From positions 372,001 through 436,000 of the forward strand of contig NZ_PVTL01000003.1 of NCBI RefSeq assembly GCF_003003265.1: a DNA stretch of 64,000 nt. Reading direction: 5' to 3'. Origin of the DNA: Glaciihabitans tibetensis (GTDB taxonomy: Bacteria; Actinomycetota; Actinomycetes; Actinomycetales; Microbacteriaceae). Shown here one piece after another: positions 51,820-60,254 of this stretch. The notes under the pieces were generated by a model. It had not been told where the DNA came from, made no database searches, and was given only the letters and a program-made list of their open reading frames with translations. The position numbers and the translations under genes are program-made. How positions within the stretch are numbered: the first letter of the stretch is position 1; the number at the start of each line of letters is the position of its first letter.

Positions 51820-53123
51820 GCAGCGTGACCGAGCAGGTCCCGGCGCGGTCGGTGCGGTTGCGCCGCGCCCGGGGCAAATTAGGCAGCGGGATGTCGCGGG
51901 CCGGGGTCACGACGAAGACCCTGCTTCAGGTGGCCGCACTGCCACCGCGGCGCGCCTGGACGGCGATTCGACCCCTGCTCGCGGTCATCAGCCCCCTCGG
52001 CTGGATCGTGCTTGGTTCCGCCGTGGCGATCGCCGTGACCGGGTACCTGCTCGGATGGCAGGAATTCGTTTACCTCGCGATCACCCTGGTCGCGGGAATG
52101 ATCGTCGCCACCGGCTTTATCTTCGGCCGATCCGCGTACACGGTCGAGATCGAACTGAGCCCGCGCCGAGTGGTCGCGGGGGAGCGCGCCCTTGGTCGGC
52201 TGCTGGTCAGAAACATTCGCCCGCGGCGCTCCAGCGCCTCCCGGATGGAACTGCCCGTGGGGGCCGGTGTTGCGGACTTTGTGATCCCGGCGCTCGAGCC
52301 GCGCGAGGAGCACGTGGAACTGTTCGCCGTGCCCACCACGCGCCGCGCCGTCATCGTGGCGGGACCGGCGGTGTCTGTTCGAGGCGACGAGCTCGGTCTG
52401 CTGCGCCGCACCGTGAAGTGGGCCGAGCCCATCGAGCTGTTTGTGCACCCGGTAACGACGCCGCTGGCTCCGTCCGCTGCGGGGTTGGTGCGCGACCTCG
52501 AGGGTGAGGTCACCAAAACCATCACAAACAATGACATTTCGTTCCACGCCCTGCGCGCGTACCAGCCCGGCGACGACCGCCGTTATGTGCACTGGCGCAC
52601 CTCGGCACGCACCGGCCAGTTGATGGTGCGCCAGTTCGAGGAGACCCGTCGCTCGCAGCTCATCATCGTGTTCGTCGCGGATAAGGCGCACTATGAGTCC
52701 GAGGATGAGTTCGAACTCGCCGTGTCTGTTCTTGCGTCACTCGGTGTGCAGGTGATGCGCGACGGCACCAAGGTCGCCGTGGTCAGCGAACGCGTCGAGC
52801 TGCGCACCCGTACCGTGACATCGTTGCTGGACGAGAGCTGCCGCCTCGAGCCCGTATCGAGCCCGTACCGCACGACCCGGGAGTTTGCGCGCACCGCGAC
52901 GCTCCGCCTGCCGAGCCCCAGCGTGGTGATGGTGGTGTCTGGTTCGCGGTTGCCGATCGGCGACTTCCGCGCCGTCGAACGCCTGTTCGGACTGGACACC
53001 GTCACCGTCGGATTCCGCGCCGAGTTCGGTGCCGCCCCCCAGCTGACCTCGATCAACAGCCTCCGCGTCGCAACGGTCGGTGCCCTCACCGACCTGCCGC
53101 GCCTGGTGAGGAGAGCCTCGTGA
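51816..53123 (+). CDS. DUF58-domain membrane protein
   Basis: 435 residues. Two membrane helices near residues 60-110 are followed by a beta-rich region and the DUF58 core (FHALRAYQPGDDRRYVHWRTSARTG split by motif HALRAYQPGDDRR near 245, then MVRQFEE). DUF58 proteins pair with MoxR ATPases and resemble VWA proteins. It overlaps both neighbours by four bases, so subunits are coupled. Confidence 0.9.
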   Translation: MSSVTEQVPARSVRLRRARGKLGSGMSRAGVTTKTLLQVAALPPRRAWTAIRPLLAVISPLGWIVLGSAVAIAVTGYLLGWQEFVYLAITLVAGMIVATGFIFGRSAYTVEIELSPRRVVAGERALGRLLVRNIRPRRSSASRMELPVGAGVADFVIPALEPREEHVELFAVPTTRRAVIVAGPAVSVRGDELGLLRRTVKWAEPIELFVHPVTTPLAPSAAGLVRDLEGEVTKTITNNDISFHALRAYQPGDDRRYVHWRTSARTGQLMVRQFEETRRSQLIIVFVADKAHYESEDEFELAVSVLASLGVQVMRDGTKVAVVSERVELRTRTVTSLLDESCRLEPVSSPYRTTREFARTATLRLPSPSVVMVVSGSRLPIGDFRAVERLFGLDTVTVGFRAEFGAAPQLTSINSLRVATVGALTDLPRLVRRAS

Positions 53124-55474
53124 GCGCCCTGCGATCACCCCTGCCGCGCCTGTCTACAACGACCTGGGTAGATGTCGCGACCCTGCTGACCCTCGCAACC
53201 ATTGCAATGGTCGGCCTCGGGAGTGCCTTCGACTCGATCGACTATCTCCTCGCGGGCCTCGGGGGCCTTGTGGTCGGCACGCTTGCCGCCCTCGCCGCCC
53301 AGCGCTTCCGCTTGGGCACCCTGCCGACGATCGCGGTCGCCATCGGTGCATACTTCGTGCTCGGATCCGTCTTTGCCCTCCCGCGCGATGCGCTCTTCGG
53401 ATTTCTGCCCACCCCGGACACCCTCGCGAGCCTCACCATCGGGGCCGTCTTCGGCTGGGCCGACATCCTGACGCTCCGGGCTCCCGTCAGCCTGCCCGAT
53501 TACGTGACCGCCGTGCCGTACCTCGCCGGCTGGCTGGTTGCCGTCGTGAGCATCACGCTTGCCACCCGCTGGCTTCCGAACCGCACGCGCACGCCCTGGC
53601 GGTCGGGCCTTCTCCTCATCGGTCCCACCCTGCTGTACACCGCGGGCGTACTGCTCGGCACCGATGAGGCTTACTTCGCCGCCGTGCGTGGCGTCACGTT
53701 CGCCTGCATCGCGCTCATCTGGCTGGGCTGGCGCCGACGCGACTCTGCCCAGGTGGCCATCGCGGGAGGCCGCCAGATGCTGCGGCGCAAAGTGGTCGGT
53801 ACGGCCGCGGTTGTGGTGTCGGCTGCGGTTGTCGGCACGCTGGTGGGAAACCTGGTGGTGCCTCCGGAGGAAGACCGGTTCGTGCTCCGGGAAAACATCG
53901 ATCCGCCTTTCGAGCAACTCGTCTACCCCAGCCCACTCGCTGGGTTCCGCGAATACACCAAGGACTACGTCGACACGACCCTGATGACGGTTACCGGACT
54001 GCAGACGGGCGAACGAATCCGTCTCGCCACGATGGACACCTATGACGGTGTCAGCTGGGGCGTTGCCGGCGCCGCGGAGTCTTCCGACAGTTCCGGGCAG
54101 TTCCGCCTCGTCGGACGCACCATCCCCGAGCCGCCCCTCGTCACCTCGAACACCGAAAGCAGCCTCGACGTCACGATCGCGGGATACGACGATGTGTGGA
54201 TCCCCAGCACTGGCTACGCAGAGGCGATCACGCTGTCGCAAGCGCAGGGCGCCGCAGACGAAGACGTGCGCTACAACGAAGCCACCGGCACCGCAGTGCT
54301 CACCAGCGGCCTGGCCTCCGGGGACAGTTACTCGATCGGCGCGCTCCAGCAGGATCTTCCCGCAGCGGAGGCGCTGGCCGATGTCCCCGTCGCTGCAATC
54401 GCACCGTCCGCGGTCAGTCGTATTCCCGACCCGGTGATCGCCAAGGCCGCGGAAATCGCCAATACGGCAAGCACTCCGTACGCGAAACTTCAGGCGCTCG
54501 AGCAGTGGATGATCACCACCGGCTACCTCAGTCACGGAACCGCATCCGACCAGGCGCCCTCGCGTGCCGGACACGGCGCCGACCGCATGTTCGACATGGT
54601 CACCCTTCCGACCATGGTCGGCGACGAGGAGCAATACGCGTCCCTGTTCGCCCTGATGGCGCGCAGCCTCAATTACCCGGTGCGGGTCGTGATGGGCTTC
54701 GCCCCCGAGGCCGTCGGCGGCGGTCAGGTTTCGGTGACCGGCGACGACGTCACCGCCTGGATCGAGGTTGCCTTTGACGGCGTGGGCTGGCTGCCGTTCT
54801 TCCCAACCCCTGATGAAACGGATGTCCCGCAGGACCAGGTTCCCAAGCCAAAAACTGAACCGCAGCCGCAGGTGAGACAGCCGCCGCGCACAGACAGCGA
54901 GCCCGACGACCTCGTCACCGCCGTAGAGATCGACGACAGTGACGATGAGGAAAAGACGCCGTTCGTGCTTCCGACCTGGGTGTATATCGCCGGCATCGTG
55001 CTGGCGATCCCGATCGTGCTGCTGCTCATCCCGCTCCTGGTCATCGGCGCGCTGAAGAAGCGCCGCCTGCGGCGCCGCCGCAACGCGGGCGCGGGCGATC
55101 TCGCTGCTGCCGGAGCGTGGGACGAGGCGCTTGACCAGTATTCGGAGCTTGGGTTCGACGTTCCCCAGCGCACCACCCGACGCCACGTTGCTGCGGGACT
55201 TCAGGACCAGGTGCTCGACCGGGGTGTCACCGAGACGACGGGCCTCACCGTTCTTGCCGCCCACACCGACGATGCCGTATTCGGCGGTCGCGATGTGTCA
55301 CCGGAGGAGACGGAGCGGGTCTGGACGGAAGCGCTGGCCTCCGTCGCGATCGCCCGCGCGGCTGTGGGACGCTCGCGACGGTTTGCGAGCCGGTTCCGGG
55401 TCAGCGCCGCGCGTGCCTGGGCCGCCCGGGTCGCGCGCTCGGCGGCGTCAGCGAAGTCGAAGGAGAAGCCGTGA
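53120..55474 (+). CDS. Transglutaminase-like membrane protein lacking the catalytic triad
   Basis: 784 residues. The N-terminal third holds about six membrane helices, then an extracytoplasmic region with a transglutaminase-core fold (about 440-565), a Pro-rich linker, one more helix (WVYIAGIVLAIPIVLLLIPLL) and a cytoplasmic tail. The three positions that hold Cys, His and Asp in active enzymes read Glu503 (GDEEQYASLFALMARSLNY), Thr545 (DVTAWIEV) and Phe561 (LPFFPTP). It should be inactive as a protease or transglutaminase and may bind peptides or act as a scaffold with MoxR/DUF58. GTG start overlapping the DUF58 gene. Confidence 0.88.
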   Translation: MSALRSPLPRLSTTTWVDVATLLTLATIAMVGLGSAFDSIDYLLAGLGGLVVGTLAALAAQRFRLGTLPTIAVAIGAYFVLGSVFALPRDALFGFLPTPDTLASLTIGAVFGWADILTLRAPVSLPDYVTAVPYLAGWLVAVVSITLATRWLPNRTRTPWRSGLLLIGPTLLYTAGVLLGTDEAYFAAVRGVTFACIALIWLGWRRRDSAQVAIAGGRQMLRRKVVGTAAVVVSAAVVGTLVGNLVVPPEEDRFVLRENIDPPFEQLVYPSPLAGFREYTKDYVDTTLMTVTGLQTGERIRLATMDTYDGVSWGVAGAAESSDSSGQFRLVGRTIPEPPLVTSNTESSLDVTIAGYDDVWIPSTGYAEAITLSQAQGAADEDVRYNEATGTAVLTSGLASGDSYSIGALQQDLPAAEALADVPVAAIAPSAVSRIPDPVIAKAAEIANTASTPYAKLQALEQWMITTGYLSHGTASDQAPSRAGHGADRMFDMVTLPTMVGDEEQYASLFALMARSLNYPVRVVMGFAPEAVGGGQVSVTGDDVTAWIEVAFDGVGWLPFFPTPDETDVPQDQVPKPKTEPQPQVRQPPRTDSEPDDLVTAVEIDDSDDEEKTPFVLPTWVYIAGIVLAIPIVLLLIPLLVIGALKKRRLRRRRNAGAGDLAAAGAWDEALDQYSELGFDVPQRTTRRHVAAGLQDQVLDRGVTETTGLTVLAAHTDDAVFGGRDVSPEETERVWTEALASVAIARAAVGRSRRFASRFRVSAARAWAARVARSAASAKSKEKP

Positions 55475-56238
55475 GCGAGAACGACGGTATCCGCCCGCTC
55501 ATCAAGCTGCCGCCGGGACTGAGCCCCGGATCCGAGCCGGCGCCGGAAGAGTCGAACCCGCCACCCGCGCGGGACCTCATCGGGCCGCCGCCGGGCGTCG
55601 GTGCAGCGCCGCCAGTCGGTGCCGCGGTGCCCGGCGGCGCCTCCGCCCCGCCCGCACTGCCCGTCCCGAACCCACCCGCCGGTCTTCCCCTCCCGCCCCC
55701 GCTTGCGTTCCTCGCGCCCGCTACTTCGGCTGCGCCACAGGCACCCGCGCTGGAGACGGCCGAGCCGCCTGCGCCTGCGCCGGAGCAGCCCGCGCCGGAG
55801 CATCCCGCGCCGGAGCCGCCCGCGCTGGCGCCAGGGTCGCGTGGGCATGCTGCGCCCGAACCAAGGCCCGAGTCCGCCCAGGAGCCGCGGGGCGTCGCAC
55901 TCGTGCTGCCGGACGGCACCCGGCATCCGCTCGTTGGATCGGTCCTGATCGGGCGCGCTCCCGCGGCGCTGGCAGGGTGGGAGGCGGCAACCCTTCTCCG
56001 AGTGCACGACCCGGAACGGTCGGTGTCCAAAACGCACGCCGCACTCACCGTGGTCGATGGTGAAGTGCGGGTGTCCGACCTGCACTCGACAAACGGTGTG
56101 CGCGTGCGCGTGCTCGGCGCTGGCGGCGTTGGCGGCGCTGGCGACACTGAGGTGCTGGTGGATGTCGGGAGCCCAGCCCCGGTCGCCCCCGGTGACACGG
56201 TGATCCTCGGCGAATTCCCGATCCAGCTGGTACATTGA
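55471..56238 (+). CDS. Second FHA-domain protein of the cluster
   Basis: 255 residues: a Pro/Ala-rich disordered N-terminal part of about 140 residues (repeats of PAPEQPAPEHPAPEPPA) and a C-terminal FHA domain (SVLIGRAPAAL, SVSKTHAAL, DLHSTNGVRV) with the Arg, Ser, His and Asn needed to bind phospho-threonine. It starts at a GTG overlapping the transglutaminase-like gene, so it belongs to the same operon and likely reads the kinase's marks. Confidence 0.88.
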   Translation: MSENDGIRPLIKLPPGLSPGSEPAPEESNPPPARDLIGPPPGVGAAPPVGAAVPGGASAPPALPVPNPPAGLPLPPPLAFLAPATSAAPQAPALETAEPPAPAPEQPAPEHPAPEPPALAPGSRGHAAPEPRPESAQEPRGVALVLPDGTRHPLVGSVLIGRAPAALAGWEAATLLRVHDPERSVSKTHAALTVVDGEVRVSDLHSTNGVRVRVLGAGGVGGAGDTEVLVDVGSPAPVAPGDTVILGEFPIQLVH

Positions 56239-56241
56239 GCA

Positions 56242-56883
56242 ATGAGTAATAGTCAGAAACCGTCGGATGTGTACGGGTCCGGAATAGAGCCGGAACTCAA
56301 TACCGTGCGGATCTTCCAGTCGCACAATGCCGCGGGCGTTCCCGAGGTGGCCCAGTTCGTAACGGTAATCCATCACCGCACGGCAAACACGCTGGGTTCC
56401 GACGCAATGGAATTCCTGCGCCCGCTCAACCCGTCCCAGACAAAGGATGCTGGCGTCTTTCTCTACAACGACCCCGCACGCGGGCGCGGATGGTTTCGCC
56501 TCGAACGGTTCAGTCCCTGGGATGCCGAGCGCATCCAGGAACTGGTGCGGATGGAAGAAATCATTCGAGTGGTCGGCCGCGAGCCGCTGCGCCCCGCGGA
56601 TCTCGCCTTCGGCAATGCGATGGTGATGCGCACCAACAACCCGTGGATCATGTTCGGGATCGCTGCGGTCGGCACACTCTGCGGGCTCGGCATTCTGTCT
56701 TCAATCCTCGCCGCCTCCAACTTGGTGGAGCTCATCGCCCTCGTCGCTGTCGGTGTGCTGCTGATCCTCGCGAGCATCGCCGCCGCCGTCGTTGGCGCGA
56801 TTCGTCTGCCCTGGTGGCGACGCGCTCGTCACCATGCCCGCGAACAGGGTGGAACAATGCCACCCGACCTGACTGGACTCTAG
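56242..56883 (+). CDS. Hypothetical protein with two C-terminal membrane helices
   Basis: 213 residues. The cytoplasmic-type N-terminal part (about 1-130) has no domain I recognise (FVTVIHHRTANTLGSDAMEF, GWFRLERFSPWDAERIQELV). Two helices follow (MFGIAAVGTLCGLGILSSIL and LVELIALVAVGVLLILASIA). The start lies three bases after the FHA stop; TACATT five bases upstream could be a -10 for a leaderless message. Confidence 0.65.
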   Translation: MSNSQKPSDVYGSGIEPELNTVRIFQSHNAAGVPEVAQFVTVIHHRTANTLGSDAMEFLRPLNPSQTKDAGVFLYNDPARGRGWFRLERFSPWDAERIQELVRMEEIIRVVGREPLRPADLAFGNAMVMRTNNPWIMFGIAAVGTLCGLGILSSILAASNLVELIALVAVGVLLILASIAAAVVGAIRLPWWRRARHHAREQGGTMPPDLTGL

Positions 56884-56889
56884 GTACTC

Positions 56890-57468
56890 ATGAGAAAACT
56901 GCCCCTCGTGCTGCTCGCCAGCGCCGTTACGCTCACCCTCACCCTCACGTCGTGCGTTGGGTTCATCGCGGCCCCGGCTGACGATCCGCAGCTGCCGCAG
57001 AGCGGTGCGACTTCCGAGGACTATCAGGTTGTTGTGGATGCTGCGGAGCAAGTCGTTGCTGACGCCGCAGAAGAGTTCGTCCCCGAGTCCGTGATCGTCA
57101 AGGTCGAGCCCACGGTCGTTGACCTCGAGACCGACCGCCACCGAATGAGCTGCAGCGACACCACAAGCCAGTACACGAACATCGTGCGCTACTACCTCGT
57201 GGACGGTACCGATGAGATCGCCCTCATCGACGATATCCGCGAGACCTATGTCGCTGAGGGGTGGGATCGCGCTAGCAGCCTCGAGGAAGATCTCGGGGAG
57301 GAACAAGACCCAGAAAGCACCTACGTGCAGACTCTCCGTAGCCCAGAAGACTTCGGGCTTTCGGTCAGCCGAGGAGACGACGGCAACGGCGGCACCACCC
57401 TCAAGATGACGGTGTACTCGCCGTGTATTGGCAACCCCACCGATAAGCCGAGCGGCTGGGGCAAGTAG
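56890..57468 (+). CDS. Lipoprotein at the end of the kinase/FHA cluster
   Basis: 192 residues. The signal peptide ends at LTSC, giving a lipid-anchored exported protein. The mature part has two Cys (MSCSDTTS and SPCIGNPT) that may form a disulfide, and the segment IDDIRETYVAEGW. Its layout resembles the lipoprotein at 39424. The ATG is six bases after the stop of the preceding gene, so it is probably co-transcribed. Confidence 0.7.
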   Translation: MRKLPLVLLASAVTLTLTLTSCVGFIAAPADDPQLPQSGATSEDYQVVVDAAEQVVADAAEEFVPESVIVKVEPTVVDLETDRHRMSCSDTTSQYTNIVRYYLVDGTDEIALIDDIRETYVAEGWDRASSLEEDLGEEQDPESTYVQTLRSPEDFGLSVSRGDDGNGGTTLKMTVYSPCIGNPTDKPSGWGK

Positions 57469-57521
57469 TCCGAGCAGGCCAGCAGCGAACGACCGTCATC
57501 AGCGGCAGGCCGCACCGCATC

Positions 57522-57527
57522 TAGGCT
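57522..57527 (+). promoter_or_regulatory. -10 element, leaderless start of the DUF1304 gene
   Basis: TAGGCT, then CGAGGC, then the ATG at 57534. Confidence 0.45.
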
Positions 57528-57533
57528 CGAGGC

Positions 57534-57917
57534 ATGAGCATTTTCGCCGCGGTGGTTGCCGCCCTCGCCGCCCTCCTCCACGTCTACATCTTCGTTATGG
57601 AAAGCGCCTGGTGGACCAGGCCCGCGATCTGGAAGCGATTCGGGCTCGCCAGCCAGTCCGAGGCGGAGACAACGCGTGTGCTGGCGTACAACCAGGGGTT
57701 CTACAATCTCTTTCTCGCGATTGGCACCGCTGTCGGGATCGCGCTTTTCTTCGCGGGCCCGCGCGACGCTGGCGCGGCGCTGATGTTTTTCGGCCTCGGC
57801 TCAATGGTGCTCGCCGCCGTCGTCCTGACCACGGCGGGTCCCGGCCGCCTGCGCTCCGCGCTTACCCAGGGCACTCTGCCGCTGATCGCGATAGTGCTGC
57901 TGCTCATCGCCGTGTGA
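57534..57917 (+). CDS. DUF1304 membrane protein
   Basis: 127 residues with four membrane helices. The DUF1304 marks are ALLHVYIFVMESAWWTRP at the start and VLAYNQGFYNLFLAIG in the second helix. Family function unknown. Confidence 0.85.
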   Translation: MSIFAAVVAALAALLHVYIFVMESAWWTRPAIWKRFGLASQSEAETTRVLAYNQGFYNLFLAIGTAVGIALFFAGPRDAGAALMFFGLGSMVLAAVVLTTAGPGRLRSALTQGTLPLIAIVLLLIAV

Positions 57918-57987
57918 GCTGGGCCCGACGCGGGCCAGCCGTCGCCAGCACCGCGCGTGCTCGCATGGCGATCACAGCAGCGTGATG

Positions 57988-58014
57988 CCGGGCGTGGCAG
58001 TCAGACACGCCCGG
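57988..58014. promoter_or_regulatory. Inverted repeat over the -35 region of the leu promoter
   Basis: CCGGGCGTG (57988-57996), nine-base loop, CACGCCCGG (58006-58014). It covers the place of the -35 element of the leuCD promoter. It may be an operator for a repressor, or a U-less terminator of the DUF1304 gene. Confidence 0.4.
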
Positions 58015-58026
58015 GGCAGTCGGTGG

Positions 58027-58032
58027 TATTCT
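58027..58032 (+). promoter_or_regulatory. -10 element of the leuCD transcript
   Basis: TATTCT, then GGGGCC, then the ATG of the leader peptide at 58039. Transcription should begin at the leader start codon. Confidence 0.55.
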
Positions 58033-58038
58033 GGGGCC

Positions 58039-58083
58039 ATGCAGTTCGAGCGGCTTCTCCTTCTTCGCCGCGACGAGTCCTAA
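58039..58083 (+). CDS. leuL: Leucine leader peptide of leuCD
   Basis: A 14-codon open frame, MQFERLLLLRRDES, with four consecutive Leu codons (CTT CTC CTT CTT, 58054-58065) and a TAA stop 69 bp before leuC. A -10 six bases upstream implies leaderless translation. Runs of regulatory-amino-acid codons ahead of a biosynthetic operon are the mark of ribosome-mediated attenuation: scarce Leu-tRNA stalls the ribosome on these codons. Too short to show by coding statistics; the call rests on the Leu run, the place and the hairpin that follows. Confidence 0.75.
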   Translation: MQFERLLLLRRDES

Positions 58084-58106
58084 CCTTCTGGCCTCCCTCG
58101 TCGCGG
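58068..58106 (+). terminator. Attenuator-like hairpin of leuCD
   Basis: CCGCGACGAG (58068-58077) pairs perfectly with CTCGTCGCGG (58097-58106) around a 19-nt loop; AGTTTGTCGTT follows. The 5' arm overlaps the last codons of the leader peptide. A ribosome stalled on the Leu codons would cover that arm and stop the hairpin forming, allowing expression. The T-tract is poor, so it could act by termination or by altering leuC translation. Confidence 0.6.
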
Positions 58107-58152
58107 AGTTTGTCGTTGGCTTACCCTCGAGAATTGAAGAAGGACCGCTCCC

Positions 58153-59658
58153 ATGAACATGCAATCCACTGAAAGCAGCGCTGCGCCCGACGTACGGCCA
58201 CGCACTCTCGCCGAGAAGGTCTGGGACGATCACCTCGTCGTCAAGGGTGAAGACGGCAGCCCCGACCTGCTCTACATCGACCTGCACCTCGTGCATGAAG
58301 TCACCAGCCCCCAGGCCTTCGATGGACTGCGGATGGCGGGCCGCCCTGTGCGTCGCCCCGACCTGACCATTGCGACCGAGGATCACAACACCCCGACGCT
58401 GCAGATCGATAAGCCGATCGCCGACCTGACCAGCCGCACCCAGATCCAGACCCTGCGCAACAACGCCGCCGAATTCGGCGTGCGCCTGCACTCGCTCGGC
58501 GACATCGAGCAGGGAATCGTGCACGTGGTTGGTCCGCAGCTCGGCCTGACCATGCCGGGCATCACCGTCGTCTGCGGCGACTCGCACACGTCCACCCACG
58601 GCGCCTTCGGCGCGATGGCGTTCGGCATCGGCACCAGCGAGGTCGAGCACGTGCTCGCCACCCAGACCCTGCCGCTGAAACCGTTCAAGACCATGGCCAT
58701 CACGGTCGAGGGCGAACTGCGTCCCGGCGTGACCGCCAAGGACATCATCCTCGCTGTCATCGCCAAGATCGGCACCGGCGGCGGTCAGGGATACGTGCTG
58801 GAGTACCGCGGAAGTGCCATCAGGGCTCTCTCGATGGATGGCCGTATGACCATCTGCAATATGTCGATCGAGGCGGGCGCCCGGGCCGGAATGGTCGCGC
58901 CCGATCAGACCACCTACGACTACCTCAAGGGTCGGCCACACGCACCCGAGGGCACGGACTGGGATGAGGCCGTCGCCTACTGGGACACCCTGCCCACCGA
59001 CGCCGACGCAGTGTTCGACGCCGAGGTCTTCCTCGATGCGAACACACTCGAGCCCTTCGTCACGTGGGGAACAAACCCCGGACAGGGTGTCTCTCTCAGT
59101 GAGCCCGTCCCGGACCCGTCGGTGATCGCCGACGCGAACGAACGTTCGGCCGCCGAGCGTGCCCTCGAGTACATGGACATCACCGCGGGCACCCCGATGA
59201 AGGACATTCGCGTGGATGCCGTCTTCATGGGCTCCTGCACCAACAGTCGCATCGAAGACCTTCGCGCCTTCGCCTCCATTATCAAGGGGCAGAAGAAAGC
59301 CGACGGCGTTCGGGTCATGGTCGTTCCCGGCAGCGCCCGGGTGCGCATCGAGGCCGAAGCCGAAGGAATAAACAAGATCGTCGAGGACTTCGGAGCAGAG
59401 TGGCGATTTGCAGGATGTTCGATGTGCCTCGGGATGAACCCCGACCAGCTCGCACCGGGGGAGCGCTGCGCCTCGACCTCGAACCGCAACTTCGAGGGTC
59501 GCCAGGGCAAGGGAGGGCGCACCCACCTGGTGTCGCCGCTGGTTGCCGCCGCGACCGCGATCCGCGGCACCCTGTCGAGTCCGTGGGACCTGATCGCCGG
59601 GCAGCGCAACGAGGACGGCATGACTGATACTTCGACAACCGTGAAGGTGGACGCCTGA
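58153..59658 (+). CDS. leuC: 3-isopropylmalate dehydratase large subunit
   Basis: 501 residues of the aconitase family. With LeuD it isomerises 2- to 3-isopropylmalate in leucine synthesis. Cluster ligands for 4Fe-4S are in [12 protein letters not shown] and in [25 protein letters not shown] is the usual substrate region. The ATG has AGAAGGA upstream. It overlaps leuD by one base (TGATG). Expression is probably under the leader-peptide control just upstream. Confidence 0.96.
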   Translation: MNMQSTESSAAPDVRPRTLAEKVWDDHLVVKGEDGSPDLLYIDLHLVHEVTSPQAFDGLRMAGRPVRRPDLTIATEDHNTPTLQIDKPIADLTSRTQIQTLRNNAAEFGVRLHSLGDIEQGIVHVVGPQLGLTMPGITVVCGDSHTSTHGAFGAMAFGIGTSEVEHVLATQTLPLKPFKTMAITVEGELRPGVTAKDIILAVIAKIGTGGGQGYVLEYRGSAIRALSMDGRMTICNMSIEAGARAGMVAPDQTTYDYLKGRPHAPEGTDWDEAVAYWDTLPTDADAVFDAEVFLDANTLEPFVTWGTNPGQGVSLSEPVPDPSVIADANERSAAERALEYMDITAGTPMKDIRVDAVFMGSCTNSRIEDLRAFASIIKGQKKADGVRVMVVPGSARVRIEAEAEGINKIVEDFGAEWRFAGCSMCLGMNPDQLAPGERCASTSNRNFEGRQGKGGRTHLVSPLVAAATAIRGTLSSPWDLIAGQRNEDGMTDTSTTVKVDA

Positions 59659-60254
59659 TGGACAAGATTTCCGTGGTCACCGGCGTCGCGGTGCCCCTGC
59701 AGCGTTCCAACGTCGATACCGACCAGATCATCCCCGCGCAGTTCCTCAAGCGGGTCACCAAAACCGGCTTCGATGACGCCCTGTTTTACTCGTGGCGCCA
59801 GGAGCCCGATTTTGTCATCAACCAACCCGCGTACTCCCACGGCGGGGTGCTCGTTGCCGGAGCAGATTTCGGCACCGGATCCAGCCGCGAACACGCCGTC
59901 TGGGCGCTGCGTGACTTCGGTTTCAACGCGGTTCTGAGCCCCAGGTTTGGAGACATCTTCCGGGGCAACTCGGGCAAACAGGGCCTTTTGGCGGCTCAGA
60001 TCACGGAAGAAGACGCCGAGCGAATCTGGGCAATCATCGGGGAAAACCCCGGGATAACGATCTCGGTAGACCTGGTGGCGCGAAACGCCACCATCGGCAA
60101 CCTGACCGTGCCATTCGAGATCGATGATTACACTAGGTGGCGTTTGCTTGAAGGCCTGGATGACATCGGGTTAACAATGCGTGACGAAGCGCACATTACA
60201 GAATTTGAATCTCGCCGCCAGTCCTGGCGGCCCAAAACATTGCCGGTGAAATAA
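59658..60254 (+). CDS. leuD: 3-isopropylmalate dehydratase small subunit
   Basis: 198 residues with the LeuD swivel domain: [16 protein letters not shown] (about 16-31), [17 protein letters not shown] and [19 protein letters not shown]. It forms a heterodimer with LeuC. Its stop codon is followed immediately by the murA start. Confidence 0.96.
   Translation: MDKISVVTGVAVPLQRSNVDTDQIIPAQFLKRVTKTGFDDALFYSWRQEPDFVINQPAYSHGGVLVAGADFGTGSSREHAVWALRDFGFNAVLSPRFGDIFRGNSGKQGLLAAQITEEDAERIWAIIGENPGITISVDLVARNATIGNLTVPFEIDDYTRWRLLEGLDDIGLTMRDEAHITEFESRRQSWRPKTLPVK

Noticed and set aside
53135-55264. Open frame of about 700 codons antisense to the transglutaminase-like gene
   Set aside because: The plus-strand frame has clear membrane helices, motifs and four-base overlaps with neighbours; the antisense product is Arg/Gly/Asp-rich low complexity.
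60131-60146. CACTAGGTGGCG string in leuD resembling the GTTCCA-type motif
   Set aside because: It lies within the leuD coding frame and lacks the GTTC half; most likely chance.
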